DNA of 64,000 bases from Pelomonas aquatica (lineage in GTDB: Bacteria; Pseudomonadota; Gammaproteobacteria; Burkholderiales; Burkholderiaceae_C): assembly GCF_026712205.1 (NCBI RefSeq), contig NZ_JAPPUW010000001.1, forward strand, positions 372,001 to 436,000, written 5' to 3'. Within the stretch, counting starts at the first letter, position 1. Each line of letters begins with the position of its first letter. The position numbers were made by a program, and so were the translations under genes. A model generated the notes under the pieces. It was given only the letters and a program-made list of their open reading frames with translations. It ran no database searches and had not been told where the DNA came from. This document shows, one piece after another, positions 50,727-59,751 of the stretch.

Positions 50727-50778
50727 GGCGGGTCTCCCTGTTTCGGCAGCAGCGGCGCCCGATTGTGGCCAGGGCCGA

Positions 50779-52839
50779 TCAGGCCTGGCGCAGGCCGATC
50801 TCGAACACGACGCCATCCGCGACGTTGCGCGCCGCGATGCTGCCGCCCATCTTGGCCAGATAGGTCTTGGCCACGAACAGCCCCTGGCCACGCCGCACGC
50901 CGTCCTCGGGCTCGGCATCGCTGACGCCGTAGTCGAAGATGCGCGCGAGCTGGTCGTCCACGATCCGCGGGCCCTGATTGTGGATGTCGATGCTGGCCAG
51001 GTCACCGTCCACGCGCAGCGCCAGCGTGATCGGCGTGCCGGCCACGCGGTAGCGGTCGGCATTGCCCAGCACATGGGTGATCGCGTCTTCCAGCGGGTAT
51101 TCGTCGGCCTGCACCCAGACGGGCTCGGCGGCCGGCGCGTAGGCCACGTCGGCGATGCCGGCATAGGCCGCGTTCTCGGCCACGCCGCGCAGGAAGGCGT
51201 CCAGGTCCAGCCGGCCCACGGCCAGCGTCGCGGCCGCGAGCGCCTCGCTCGGCGAGGCCTGGCCGTACAGCACCTTGACGGCCTGCTGCATGCGCTGCAC
51301 ATAGCGCCGGCTCGGGTCGCTGTCGGCCGCGTGCAGCAGCATCAGCGACTGCAGCGGCGACATGATCTCGTGGCCCACGGCATGCCACTGGTCGTGCTCG
51401 CGCTCGGCGCGCAACTGCTCGCGGCGCAGGCTGTCGCGCGCATGCTGCAGCAGGTCCGCGAGGCTGCCGGCCAGGATGCCGAGCTCGTCGCGCCCGCGCA
51501 GGTCGGCCACGTCCAGCGTGCCGAGGGCGAAGCGCTGTTCGGGCGCCTGCAGCTGGTGGGACAGGGCCGCGGCGCGTTTCGTCAGCGTCGCGATGCGGCG
51601 GATCAGGCCCATCTCGATGATGAGCCAGGCCAGCGCGATGGCCGCCAGCATCGCACCCACCGGCCAGGCCAGGCGGGCGGCGCTGGCGCTCAGGGAACGG
51701 TCCAGGCCCTGCAGGTCGCCGGTCAGCACCACGTCGAAGCGGCCGGCCGGCGTCGTCACCGTGTCGCGGGCCTGCAGCGCGTGCGGCATGGCGGGCGCCG
51801 GCAGGTGCCGGATCAGCGCGGTCAGCCAGGGCGAGGGCGGGGCGCCGGCCGCGTCGGCGCCCTGCAGCAGCGCCACGACATTGCTGCCGCGCGTGATCTT
51901 CAATGTCTCGCCCGGCGCCAGCGCGCGGGACAGCCGGGACAGCGTCAGCGGCGGCTGGGCGCCGGGTGCCGCGCTGTCGAACAGCGTCGTGCCGCCGGGG
52001 CCGAGCAGTGCGAGGCGCAGGCCGGTGCGGGCCAGGTCGGCCGGCGGCCACTGCGGCCCGCCGGGGCGGAACAGCGCCTCGCGGAAGGCCTCGACCGGCA
52101 GCCGGATCGAGATCGTCGTGCGGCGCACGCAGTCCGCCGCGCCGGTGGCGGCGTTCAGGCAGGGGCCCTCGCGCCAGACCCAGCCGCGGAAGTCGCGCTG
52201 CGGGCGGGCCTTGGCGCGCAGCGTGTCGGTGACCGTGGCGTCGACGGCGAAGCCGGGCAGCTGGCCGTGCTGCGCGTCCAGCGCCTCGAAGGGCGCCAGC
52301 CAGTGCGCCTGCGCGCCGTCGTGCAGCAAGCGGATGCGCACGCGGTGCAGGCCCGCCAGGTCCAGCGCGCCATGCTCGCGGGGCACCAGGGGCGGCGCGT
52401 CCACGTTGGCGACGAGGTAGACGAAGCCGCCCGCGTAGGCATTGCTGCCCACCGCCGCGCACAGGCTGGCGCCGCCCGGGTATTGCAGCGCGCAGCCGGC
52501 CATGTCGACGGCCCGCTGGGCCTTGGTCGCGTCGTCGAAGTCGATGGCCGCGAAGGGCAGCAGCAGCGGCGCCACCCAGCCGGCCTCGACCTGCGGCGGC
52601 TCCGGGTTGAGCAGCGCCAGCTGGCCCGAGGGATGGCGCAGCTGGGCCACGATCTCGGCCAGCGACTTGGCGAAGCTCTGCTCGTAGCGCTGCGCATTGC
52701 GCTGGCGCTCCTCGTTCAGCAGCGCCAGCGCGAGGGCCAGCGTGGCCAGTGCCAGGGCCACGAAGACGAGGTGGAAGACGATGCGGTTGCGAAAGGCCGC
52801 GACGCCGAGGCGCGGCATGTCGACGCGGCCGAGCTTCAT
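50779..52839 (-). CDS. membrane sensor histidine kinase
   Basis: 686-residue sensor kinase. TM1 is at about residues 15-35 and TM2 at about 405-425, flanking a large periplasmic domain of about 370 residues with no recognised fold. A HAMP-like linker follows, then the H-box AVGHEIMSPLQSL (phospho-acceptor His), the N-box ITHVLGNADRYRVA and the G-box RRGQGLFVAKTYLAKMGG. The start overlaps the stop of the response regulator gene (ATGA), giving an operon with the regulator first. The signal is unknown; the periplasmic domain contains several cysteines that could form disulfides. Confidence 0.92.
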   Translation of the reverse strand: MKLGRVDMPRLGVAAFRNRIVFHLVFVALALATLALALALLNEERQRNAQRYEQSFAKSLAEIVAQLRHPSGQLALLNPEPPQVEAGWVAPLLLPFAAIDFDDATKAQRAVDMAGCALQYPGGASLCAAVGSNAYAGGFVYLVANVDAPPLVPREHGALDLAGLHRVRIRLLHDGAQAHWLAPFEALDAQHGQLPGFAVDATVTDTLRAKARPQRDFRGWVWREGPCLNAATGAADCVRRTTISIRLPVEAFREALFRPGGPQWPPADLARTGLRLALLGPGGTTLFDSAAPGAQPPLTLSRLSRALAPGETLKITRGSNVVALLQGADAAGAPPSPWLTALIRHLPAPAMPHALQARDTVTTPAGRFDVVLTGDLQGLDRSLSASAARLAWPVGAMLAAIALAWLIIEMGLIRRIATLTKRAAALSHQLQAPEQRFALGTLDVADLRGRDELGILAGSLADLLQHARDSLRREQLRAEREHDQWHAVGHEIMSPLQSLMLLHAADSDPSRRYVQRMQQAVKVLYGQASPSEALAAATLAVGRLDLDAFLRGVAENAAYAGIADVAYAPAAEPVWVQADEYPLEDAITHVLGNADRYRVAGTPITLALRVDGDLASIDIHNQGPRIVDDQLARIFDYGVSDAEPEDGVRRGQGLFVAKTYLAKMGGSIAARNVADGVVFEIGLRQA

Positions 52840-53540
52840 CCGCCGCGGGTCCAGCGGAAGCCGCGCATCGGGATGTTCTCGATGCCGTCGAAGCTGGCGT
52901 CCACGTCGCGGAAGGCGTCGCGAATGGTGGCCACATGCTTGCGCACGTTGTCGCGGTTGCGGCCGCTCTTGACGACGTCGAACAGCTCCTCGTAGCTGAC
53001 CACCTCGCCGGTGCGGGCGTGCAGCGTCGCGAGGATGCGCTGGGCGGTCAGCGGCAGGTTGATGCGCTGGCCGCGCCACATCGGCGTGCGCTGCTTCAGC
53101 GGGTCGAGCTGCAGGCTGGCGTCGGCCTGCTTTGCTGCCGGCTTGGAGGCCGGCCCGCGCTGGCGGGCGGTGCGCAGGATGTCGAGGAAGGTCTCGACGA
53201 ACTCGGCCTCGTCGAAGGTGGTCTTCTGCAGATAGTCCCAGGCGTCCAGCGCCTTCATGATGCTGCGGTAGATGGCCGCCGGCATCGCCGACACCACCAG
53301 CACCGGCGTGCCCAGGCCCTGCTTGTTGATCTCGTTGATCAGCGCCACGCCGGCATTGCGCTCGCGGCCCAGCTCGATGTCGAGCACGACGAGGTCGTAG
53401 CGTTCGCGCCGCAGCGCGGCCTCGGCCGCGTCACGGTCGAAGTGCTGGTCGACGCTCAGCTCGGGGCGGGCGGCGCGGATCCAGCCGGCCAGCTGGGCGC
53501 TGGTGGTGGGGTCGTCTTCGATGACGGCGATGCGGGGCAT
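52836..53540 (-). CDS. OmpR-like response regulator (receiver plus winged HTH)
   Basis: 234-residue response regulator. The receiver has acidic residues Glu8-Asp9-Asp10, phospho-acceptor Asp54 (VVLDIELG), Ser84 (VVSAM) and Lys106 (LQKTTF). The C-terminal winged helix has INLPLTAQRILATLHARTGEVVSYEELFDVV in adjacent parts, NRDNVRKHVATIRDAF and the wing NIPMRGFRW. It overlaps the cognate kinase gene by four bases. The ATG is only 41 bases from the edge of a large inverted repeat, so its promoter must lie in that short gap or within the repeat. Confidence 0.93.
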   Translation of the reverse strand: MPRIAVIEDDPTTSAQLAGWIRAARPELSVDQHFDRDAAEAALRRERYDLVVLDIELGRERNAGVALINEINKQGLGTPVLVVSAMPAAIYRSIMKALDAWDYLQKTTFDEAEFVETFLDILRTARQRGPASKPAAKQADASLQLDPLKQRTPMWRGQRINLPLTAQRILATLHARTGEVVSYEELFDVVKSGRNRDNVRKHVATIRDAFRDVDASFDGIENIPMRGFRWTRGG

Positions 53541-53580
53541 GGCGCGGATTATGTGGAGGTGGGTCTGGTGTGGCGTGGGA

Positions 53581-53858
53581 AGGAATCTTCCGGTGGCTCG
53601 TTGCTTTGGGTTGATGGCAAGGCCCATGCCGGGAGTTCGCCCCGGCGGGCGACCTACTTTCTGAGCGACCAGAAAGTAGGCAAAGAGTCGCCCCCGAACC
53701 GCCCGGCCCTTTGCTGCGCAGCGGGCTGCCCTGCGGTGCTCGGTCCTTGAGGCCCCGCGCAAAACTCCCTTCGCTGCGCTCCGGTCAAACAGTTGCGCGG
53801 AGTCAGATGTTGAAGCGTGCTGCGCACGCGGCCTCAAGGCCCTGCGCTCCTCGGCGGG
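53581..53858 (+). repeat. structured repeat module, left arm of a large inverted repeat
   Basis: About 278 bases that recur in inverted orientation at 53957-54225 with many scattered differences. Landmarks from the outer end inward are AGGAATCTTCCGGTGG, GGTTGATGGCAAGGCCC, an 11-base hairpin CCTACTTTCTG / CAGAAAGTAGG (53653-53663 and 53670-53680), TTCGCTGCGCTCCGGTCAAAC and AGTCAGATGTTGAAGCGTGC. It codes for nothing convincing. Such elements are dispersed in many Burkholderiales genomes as far as I recall. Confidence 0.85.
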
Positions 53859-53956
53859 CTCAAAGGGGGAGTGAAGGAACAGCCGGCGCCAGCCGGCTTT
53901 CGGGTTTGACTGTTGGCTGTTGCGGCTGCTGGCTGTTCGGGGTCTCCCCTTCTAAA
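53859..53956. other. unique spacer at the centre of the inverted repeat
   Basis: 98 bases between the two arms. It holds small repeats: AGCCGGCGCCAGCCGGCTTT, which can fold (AGCCGGC / GCCGGCT), and an iterated GGCTGTT word (about 53914, 53932). No coding potential is seen. Confidence 0.5.
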
Positions 53957-54225
53957 CCGCCGAGAAGCGCAGGAGCCCGGGGCGCGTGCGCAGCACGCTT
54001 CAACATCTGACTTCGCGCCCCTTTGTTTGAACGGAGCGTAGCGAAGTGAGTTGGGCGCGGCCCCGGGTTCCGAGCATCGCAGGGCACCCCGCAGGGGCGG
54101 TTTTGCAGGGGCGCTTTCTTTGCTTACTTTCTTGCGCGCACAAGAAAGTGAGTCGCCCGCGGGGGCGAAATCCCCGCACGGGCCTCGCCATCAACCTACT
54201 GCAACGAACCACCGGAAGAATTCCT
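53957..54225 (-). repeat. structured repeat module, right arm of the large inverted repeat
   Basis: About 269 bases; its reverse complement follows the left arm from AGGAATTCTTCCGGTGG through GGTTGATGGCGAGGCCC to AGTCAGATGTTGAAGCGTGC. Its hairpin is CTTACTTTCTTG / CAAGAAAGTGAG (54123-54134 and 54141-54152), where the left arm has CTG/CAG and this arm has TTG/CAA, a compensatory change that keeps the stem. Between this arm and the SPFH gene there are about 125 further bases with no recognised feature except a GGAG ribosome-binding site. Confidence 0.85.
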
Positions 54226-54350
54226 CCGCCCCAACGGAAGACTCCCACCCCACTCCTCCCTCGTCCCTTCCCACCCAACCGGGAACCATGGCCGCCATGC
54301 ACCGCACAACCCCACGACGCGATGCAACCACCGCCAAGGAGCCCGTCACC

Positions 54351-55607
54351 ATGCTGCAACGCCTCAAGACCCTCGCCGACGCCATCCGCAATGCCTTCAG
54401 TCGCGGGGCCAGCCGCGGCCTGGAGGCCACCGTCACGGCCGCGCCCGGCGCCGCCCGCTCGCTGCGCCGCGTGCTGCCTCCGCTGCTGCTGCTGACGGCG
54501 GTGACCGCTGCCGGCTATGCCGTCCTCACCCACCCGCCCCTCCAGGCCGTGCCGCACGGCCAGGCCGCGCTGCGCACCAACCAGTTCAGCGGTGGCAGCA
54601 GCGAGTTCCGCGAGGGCAGCTTCCTGCGCATCCCGGGCCTGCACGAGGTGCGCCTGTTCCCGCTGCGCGACCAGAGCTTCCACCCGGCCGCGCTGGCCAG
54701 GGCCGGCGGCCCGTCGCCGCTGCAGTCGGTCGAGGGCCTGTCCCTGGGCCTGGACATGAATGTGCGCTGGGCCGTCGACGACAAGCGCCTGGCCGAGCTG
54801 TCGCGCAGGCTGCCGGACGACATCGAGGCCGACGTCATCGCGCCGGCCGTGCAGGCCGTCGTCTACAAGCAGATCGCCAGGCACACGGTGCGCGAGATCT
54901 TCTCCAGCCAGCGCGCCGAGATCGCAGCGGCGCTGGAGGCCGAGCTGCGCGCCAGGCTGGCGAGCGACGGCATCCTGCTCAGGGGCGTGCAGATCGGCTC
55001 GGTGGACCTGCCGCCCGACTACCGCCGCGGCATGGACAACCTGCTGGCCGACAGCCTGGCCAGCGAGCGCATGCGCTACACGCTGGAGATCGCCGACAAG
55101 AAGGTCAGGGAGACCGAGCTGGAGGCCGCCGCCGACAAGGTGCGCCGCGAGACCGCGGCCGAGGCGGCCGGGCGCGAGCAGATCATCGCGGCCAAGGCGC
55201 AGGAGGAGGCCATGAAGCATGTGCTGCCCTTCAAGCAGAAGCAGATCGAGCAGCGCGCGCTGGAGGCCCAGGCCGACAGTGCCGCGCGCATCCAGCAGGC
55301 CGAAGGCGCGGCCAAGGCGCGCCGCATCGAGATCGACGCCGAGGCCGCCGCGCGCCAGAAGCTGGCCGATGCCGAGGCCTACCGCCTGGCCCAGGTCGGC
55401 AAGGCCAACGCCAGCCAGATGGCGACCGAGGGCGAGCTGCTGACCCGCCACCCGCTGCTGGTGCAGAAGGCCATGGCCGACAAGCTCTCGGACAAGGTGC
55501 AGGTCATCATCGCGCCGCCCGGCTCGGGCGGCTTCATCGGCAGCGCGCTGCTGGCCGGCACGACGACCAAGGCCGCCGGCCAAGGCGACGAACCGGAGAA
55601 GGAGTAA
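54351..55607 (+). CDS. SPFH/band-7 domain membrane protein
   Basis: 418-residue membrane-anchored protein with one hydrophobic segment (LRRVLPPLLLLTAVTAAGYAVL, split over about residues 43-64). An SPFH domain (about 70-240) follows, with GLHEVRLFPLRDQSF, LGLDMNVRWAVDD and the RHTVREIFSSQRAEI helix, then a long Ala/Glu/Lys-rich coiled coil (about 240-370). The layout is that of prohibitin/HflK-like scaffold proteins. The start has GGAG 11 bases upstream; an ATG 63 bases earlier would add a Thr/Arg-rich leader. It forms an operon with the SH3-like periplasmic protein, which starts six bases downstream. Confidence 0.88.
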   Translation: MLQRLKTLADAIRNAFSRGASRGLEATVTAAPGAARSLRRVLPPLLLLTAVTAAGYAVLTHPPLQAVPHGQAALRTNQFSGGSSEFREGSFLRIPGLHEVRLFPLRDQSFHPAALARAGGPSPLQSVEGLSLGLDMNVRWAVDDKRLAELSRRLPDDIEADVIAPAVQAVVYKQIARHTVREIFSSQRAEIAAALEAELRARLASDGILLRGVQIGSVDLPPDYRRGMDNLLADSLASERMRYTLEIADKKVRETELEAAADKVRRETAAEAAGREQIIAAKAQEEAMKHVLPFKQKQIEQRALEAQADSAARIQQAEGAAKARRIEIDAEAAARQKLADAEAYRLAQVGKANASQMATEGELLTRHPLLVQKAMADKLSDKVQVIIAPPGSGGFIGSALLAGTTTKAAGQGDEPEKE

Positions 55608-55613
55608 GCCATC

Positions 55614-57095
55614 ATGCGTCGCCTTCTGTTGATCGTGATCGGCGCCGCGGTGGCGGCCGTCGTGATGACCCAGGCGGACGCCGCGCCCGCCGCCGACTTC
55701 CCGCGCGCCGGCCTCGTCGTGCAGGACGCGCCGCTGCGTGGCGCGCCGCGCGATACGGCCTCGCTGCAAGCCCAGATGGGGCGCGGCGAGGCGCTCGAGA
55801 TCCGCGCCGAGCGCGGCGACCACTGGCAGGTCTGGGACTACCGCCGCGAGCGTGGCGGCTGGATGCGCAAGGGCCAGGTGCTGCTCATGCCGAAGGGCGA
55901 CGGCGCGAGCGCCGAACTGCTGGCCCAGCTGCGCCTGGCGCGCCAGCAATGGGGCACCGAGGGCCTGGGCCTGGGTCTTGCGGCGGCCTATGTGCAGGCC
56001 GCGACGCCGGCCGAACTGGCCGGCCCGGGCGGCGCGGAGGCGCTGGATGCGATGGGCACGTTTGCCGAGCGCATCGCCGACCGCGCGTCCCTGCCCAACG
56101 CCAAGCCCGGCGAGGGCCAGCTGGCCGCGCAGATCGACGTGGCCGCGCGCTACGGCCTGAAGTTCCAGCAGGTCGAGGCGGAGGACGGCCGCGTGCAGGT
56201 CTGCTACGACGGCGAGGCCTTCCGCCGCGTGCTGGCCGTGGCCGCCACGCCCGAGCAGCGTGTGCGCGCCGCGCTGGCGCTCACGCGGCCCGACTGCCTG
56301 GACCCGCGCGCCACGCCGCGCGAGGCCGAGGCGCGCGACCAGTGGCGCCAGCAGCTGCTGGCCCAGGTGGACGCCGCCACGCTGCCCGCGCACTGGAAGA
56401 ACCGGCTGCTGATGCGCCGCGCCTCGGTCAGCGCCAGCCTGGCGTTCGCGCAGGCGCGGCGCGGTGCCGGCGGCGAGGCCGCGCCGGCCCTGGCCGAGTT
56501 CGCCGGCATCCTGCCCACCGAGCTGACCGAGGACGACCAGGCCGCCTATGCCGATGCGGCCATGCGCGTGAATGCGGCGCGCTGGCTGGGCACGGGCACG
56601 GCGGCGCGCGACTTCGGTGCCGTGCAACTCGTGCTCGAACCCGGCGCGGACGGCGAGCGCTGCGTCGCGCTGAAGGAGGCCGGCAAGCTGGCCGTGCGCC
56701 GCTGCAGCTTCGGCCAGGTGGCGCTGGCCTCGGCCTCGCTGAACCGCGAGGGCCGCGCGCTGGCCCTGGCCGTGCAGCCGCTGGATGGCTGGCGCGAGCT
56801 GTGGCTGTTCATCAAGAGCCCGGGCCGGGACGGGGGCTGGCGCATCGAGGTGATGCCGCCCGCATCGGCCCAGCCCGGCCTGGGCGTGGCCGAGTTCGCC
56901 GGCTGGGTGCCGGGCGGCGCGCTGATGCTGCTGGCTCGCGAGTTCCGCGCCGAGGGCAAGTACCGCCGCAGCTTCGAGGTCCTGTCCCTGGCCACGCTGG
57001 CCACCGAGCGCCAGTCGCCCGAGCCGGCGCTGCTGGGCGCCTTCCAGCGCTGGGCCGACGCCTCTTGGCGGTCGAACTCGCCAGTGAGGCGGTGA
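55614..57095 (+). CDS. periplasmic protein with an SH3-like domain, unknown
   Basis: 493-residue exported protein. The signal peptide spans residues 1-23 (ending ADA-A). Residues about 30-95 form a bacterial SH3-like domain (VVQDAPLRGAPRDTASLQAQMGRGE and WVWDY-like RGGWMRKGQVLLM). The remainder is helical, then beta-rich near LVLEPGADGERCVALKEAGKLAVRRCSFGQVAL, with two paired cysteines, and ends with a low-complexity tail. I do not recognise the main body. It starts six bases after the SPFH gene, so the two are co-transcribed and may form an envelope complex. Confidence 0.8.
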   Translation: MRRLLLIVIGAAVAAVVMTQADAAPAADFPRAGLVVQDAPLRGAPRDTASLQAQMGRGEALEIRAERGDHWQVWDYRRERGGWMRKGQVLLMPKGDGASAELLAQLRLARQQWGTEGLGLGLAAAYVQAATPAELAGPGGAEALDAMGTFAERIADRASLPNAKPGEGQLAAQIDVAARYGLKFQQVEAEDGRVQVCYDGEAFRRVLAVAATPEQRVRAALALTRPDCLDPRATPREAEARDQWRQQLLAQVDAATLPAHWKNRLLMRRASVSASLAFAQARRGAGGEAAPALAEFAGILPTELTEDDQAAYADAAMRVNAARWLGTGTAARDFGAVQLVLEPGADGERCVALKEAGKLAVRRCSFGQVALASASLNREGRALALAVQPLDGWRELWLFIKSPGRDGGWRIEVMPPASAQPGLGVAEFAGWVPGGALMLLAREFRAEGKYRRSFEVLSLATLATERQSPEPALLGAFQRWADASWRSNSPVRR

Positions 57096-57123
57096 GGCAT
57101 GCGGGCCGGGCGAGGGACCCTGC

Positions 57124-58770
57124 TTACGCAGCCAGCCTCAGCGTGTTCAGCGGCGGCAGCTCCAGTCTGACCGTGGTGCCCTTGCCGGGCTGGCTGTCGA
57201 GCTGGATGCTGCCGCCTTGGCCGAAGGCGGTGGTGAAAAAGGGTTCGAAGGCGCGCTCGACGTCGGCGCGCGGCATGCCGGCGCCGTTGTCGCGCACCTC
57301 GAGCACGAGGCGGTTCGTCGGCCCCGGCGCGCTGCCGATGCGGATCTGGCCGGCGCTGCCGCGGAAGGCGTGCAGGCAGGCGTTCTCGATGAGCTGCTCC
57401 AGCACCTGGTGCAGCACCTCGGGGTAGCCGTCGAGGGCGAGGTCCTCGGGCAGGTCGCAGACGAGCTGCACATGGCGCACCCGCAGCCTCGCCCGAACGC
57501 GGGCCCAGGCCTGCTGAACCGCGTCGCGCAGCAGGAAGCGCGAACGCATGGCGCGGCCGCTGTCTTCGGTCAGCTGCTTGAAGCGGTTGATGAGGCGCAG
57601 CGCGCGGTCGACGTTCTGCTGCACGAGCTCGGCCGCGCCCGAGGTCTGGCCGAGCAGGTCGGCCAGCTCCTTGCGCTTGAGCGGCGCGTTGCCGGCGAGC
57701 TTGTCGGCCAGCACGCGGCCCTGGCTGCGCAGCACGTCGGCGGCGAGCAGCGCATTGCCCAGCGGCGTGTTCATCTCGTGCGAGATGCCCGACAGCATCT
57801 GCCCCAGCGCCGCGAGCTTGCGGCTGTTGACGAGCTCGTCCTGGGCGGCCAGCAGCTCGGCGGTGCGCTTCTCGACCTGCTCCTCCAGCCACTGCGCCTC
57901 GCGCAGGCGCTCCTGCTCGCGGCGGTCTTGGTCGATGGCGATGCCGGCCAGGTGGCTGGCGGTGCGCAGCGCCGTCAGCTCCTGCTCGCCAGGCGCGCGG
58001 CATTCGCGGTAGTACATCGCGAAGCTGCCGATGACGCCCTGGCCGGCCGCGTGGATGGGTTCGGACCAGCAGGCCCGGAAGCCGTAGGGCAGTGCGAGCG
58101 CCTTGTAGGGCGCCCACAGCGGATCGGTCTCGATGTCGGTGACGATGACGGTGCGGTCGTCGTGCATCGCCGTGCCGCAGCTGCCCATCGTCGGGCCGAT
58201 CTCGTAGCCGTCCAGCGCCTTCATGTAGTCGGCCGGCATGCGCGGGCCGGCGCCGAGGCGGATGTGGCGGCCGTCCAAGTCCAGCAGCAGCACCGTGCAG
58301 AACAGGCCGTCGAACTGCGCCTCGATCAGCGCTGTCAGCCGCGCCAGCACGGTCGCCAGGGGCCGGCCGGTGGCCACCATCTGCAGCAGCTCGTTCTCGG
58401 CGGCGCTCATGGCCTCGATGAATTTGAGCCGGCTCAGGTCCACGAGGCAGGCGGCCACCAGCGGCTCGCCGTCGCGCTCCATGCGCGTCAGGTGAAGCCC
58501 GTGCGGGCGGGCGACGCCGTCGTGGGTCAGGAAGGTCCAGGCCAGGCTGCGCGAGCCGCCGCTCAGCACTTCGTCGAAGAGGCGGGCCAGCGTCTGCGCC
58601 GAGTCGCGGCCGTCGGGCTGCTGGGCGGGGCACAGCGACGCGAAGCCGCGCCCGCGCAACTCGAGCGGCGCGTGGCCGAGCACGCGGTTCAGGCTCGATG
58701 CCGCCGCCACGATGGGCAGGCCGGGCACGGCGCGCAAGGAAAGCATCGCCACCTGGGGGCTGTCGTTCAT
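57124..58770 (-). CDS. cytosolic PAS/GAF sensor histidine kinase (orphan)
   Basis: 548-residue soluble kinase. Residues 1-125 look like a PAS-type domain (LSLRAVPGLPIVAAASSLNRVLG). A GAF domain spans about 148-290, with GLFCTVLLLDLDGRHIRLG, GPTMGSCGTAMHDDRTVIV and WSEPIHAAGQGVIGSFAMYY. A short coiled coil leads to the H-box LSGISHEMNTPLGNAL (phospho-acceptor His near 330). The N-box ENACLHAF and G-boxes DNGAGMP and GGSIQLDSQPGKGTTVRLEL close the ATPase. No response regulator is adjacent. The GAF resembles those in light- or small-molecule-sensing kinases. Confidence 0.92.
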   Translation of the reverse strand: MNDSPQVAMLSLRAVPGLPIVAAASSLNRVLGHAPLELRGRGFASLCPAQQPDGRDSAQTLARLFDEVLSGGSRSLAWTFLTHDGVARPHGLHLTRMERDGEPLVAACLVDLSRLKFIEAMSAAENELLQMVATGRPLATVLARLTALIEAQFDGLFCTVLLLDLDGRHIRLGAGPRMPADYMKALDGYEIGPTMGSCGTAMHDDRTVIVTDIETDPLWAPYKALALPYGFRACWSEPIHAAGQGVIGSFAMYYRECRAPGEQELTALRTASHLAGIAIDQDRREQERLREAQWLEEQVEKRTAELLAAQDELVNSRKLAALGQMLSGISHEMNTPLGNALLAADVLRSQGRVLADKLAGNAPLKRKELADLLGQTSGAAELVQQNVDRALRLINRFKQLTEDSGRAMRSRFLLRDAVQQAWARVRARLRVRHVQLVCDLPEDLALDGYPEVLHQVLEQLIENACLHAFRGSAGQIRIGSAPGPTNRLVLEVRDNGAGMPRADVERAFEPFFTTAFGQGGSIQLDSQPGKGTTVRLELPPLNTLRLAA

Positions 58771-58884
58771 CCCTGACCTCTGAGGGCGCCCCGGGGCGGG
58801 AGCCGATACCCCGACTTTGCACCAGCCGGGCGCGGCCAGTCCAGAATGGGCATTGTTACTTTTCTCGCTTTGCGGACTTAAGCC

Positions 58885-59232
58885 ATGCCTCAGATGCTGC
58901 TCATCGTCGAACCCCTGGGCCAGCGCGCGGCGCGTGGCCGCGTCGCCGGCGAGGCTGTTTACCAGCGCATGCTGGACTTCGCCGCCGAACTGAAGGCCGA
59001 AGGCCTGCTGATCGGCACGAACTCCCTCGGCACCGCGGCGCGGCGGCTGAGCAAGCGCGACGGCGGTGCCCAGGTCTGGGACGGGCCGTTTGCCGAGGCC
59101 AAGGAGATGGTGGGCGGCTACTTCCTGCTCGACACCGAGGACCCGGTCGTTGCGCTGGCCTGGGCCGAGCGCTGCCCGGCGGCGGAGTGGGCGACGGTCG
59201 AGATCCGCGGTGTGGGCCCCTGCTATACCTAG
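58885..59232 (+). CDS. YciI/DGPF family protein 1
   Basis: 115-residue YciI-like protein with the DGPF signature in VWDGPFAEAKEMVGGYFLL (about residues 66-84). The fold is a ferredoxin-like dimer. Such proteins are typical partners of ECF42 sigma factors and are often in the same regulon. It stands 105 bases before a second family member on the same strand. Its start is the first ATG after an AT-rich stretch (58850-58882) that could hold its promoter. Confidence 0.92.
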   Translation: MPQMLLIVEPLGQRAARGRVAGEAVYQRMLDFAAELKAEGLLIGTNSLGTAARRLSKRDGGAQVWDGPFAEAKEMVGGYFLLDTEDPVVALAWAERCPAAEWATVEIRGVGPCYT

Positions 59233-59336
59233 GGGTTTCTAGGTAATTTCCCGAAGTCTGTCGAAGCCGGGTCGCGTAGATCGTCGTGGGGATGGAGGCA
59301 GCAAAAGCGCTGCCCGACCACCCCAGGAGACCCGCC

Positions 59337-59738
59337 ATGCGATTCATGATCCAAGTCCGCGCCACCGCCACCAGCGAGCGCGGCGACCCGCCCGGCCCCG
59401 AGCTGCAGCCCGTCTTCGAGGCGATGGGCATCTTCCATGAGGAGATGGCGCGCGCCGGCGTGCTGCTGGACGCCGCCGGCCTGCGCCCCAGCCGCGAGGG
59501 CTGGCGCCAGCACTACCGGCCCGATGGCCGCCGCGAGGTCGTCGACGGGCCCTTTGCCGAGACCAAGGAGCTCATCGCCGGCTACTCGCTGATCCAGGTG
59601 CGCTCCGAGGAGGAGGCGCGGGCCTGGGCCAGCCGCTTCCCCAACCCCTTCCCGGGCCACGACTGCGCCGTCGAGATCCGCCGCCTTTACGACGATGTCG
59701 ACTTCGCCCCCGGCGGCGACATGGCCTTCCGCAACTGA
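59337..59738 (+). CDS. YciI/DGPF family protein 2
   Basis: 133-residue YciI-like protein. The DGPF signature lies in VVDGPFAETKELIAGYSLIQV (spread around residues 63-83), preceded by FMIQVRATATSERG and EMARAGVLLDAAGL. It differs from protein 1 in having a longer C-terminal tail. A clear ribosome-binding site (AGGAGA) fixes the ATG at 59337. The next gene starts 13 bases downstream. Its function is unknown; membership of an ECF42-controlled group is inferred from the sigma gene three genes further on. Confidence 0.92.
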   Translation: MRFMIQVRATATSERGDPPGPELQPVFEAMGIFHEEMARAGVLLDAAGLRPSREGWRQHYRPDGRREVVDGPFAETKELIAGYSLIQVRSEEEARAWASRFPNPFPGHDCAVEIRRLYDDVDFAPGGDMAFRN

Positions 59739-59751
59739 CGGGGAGAACGCC

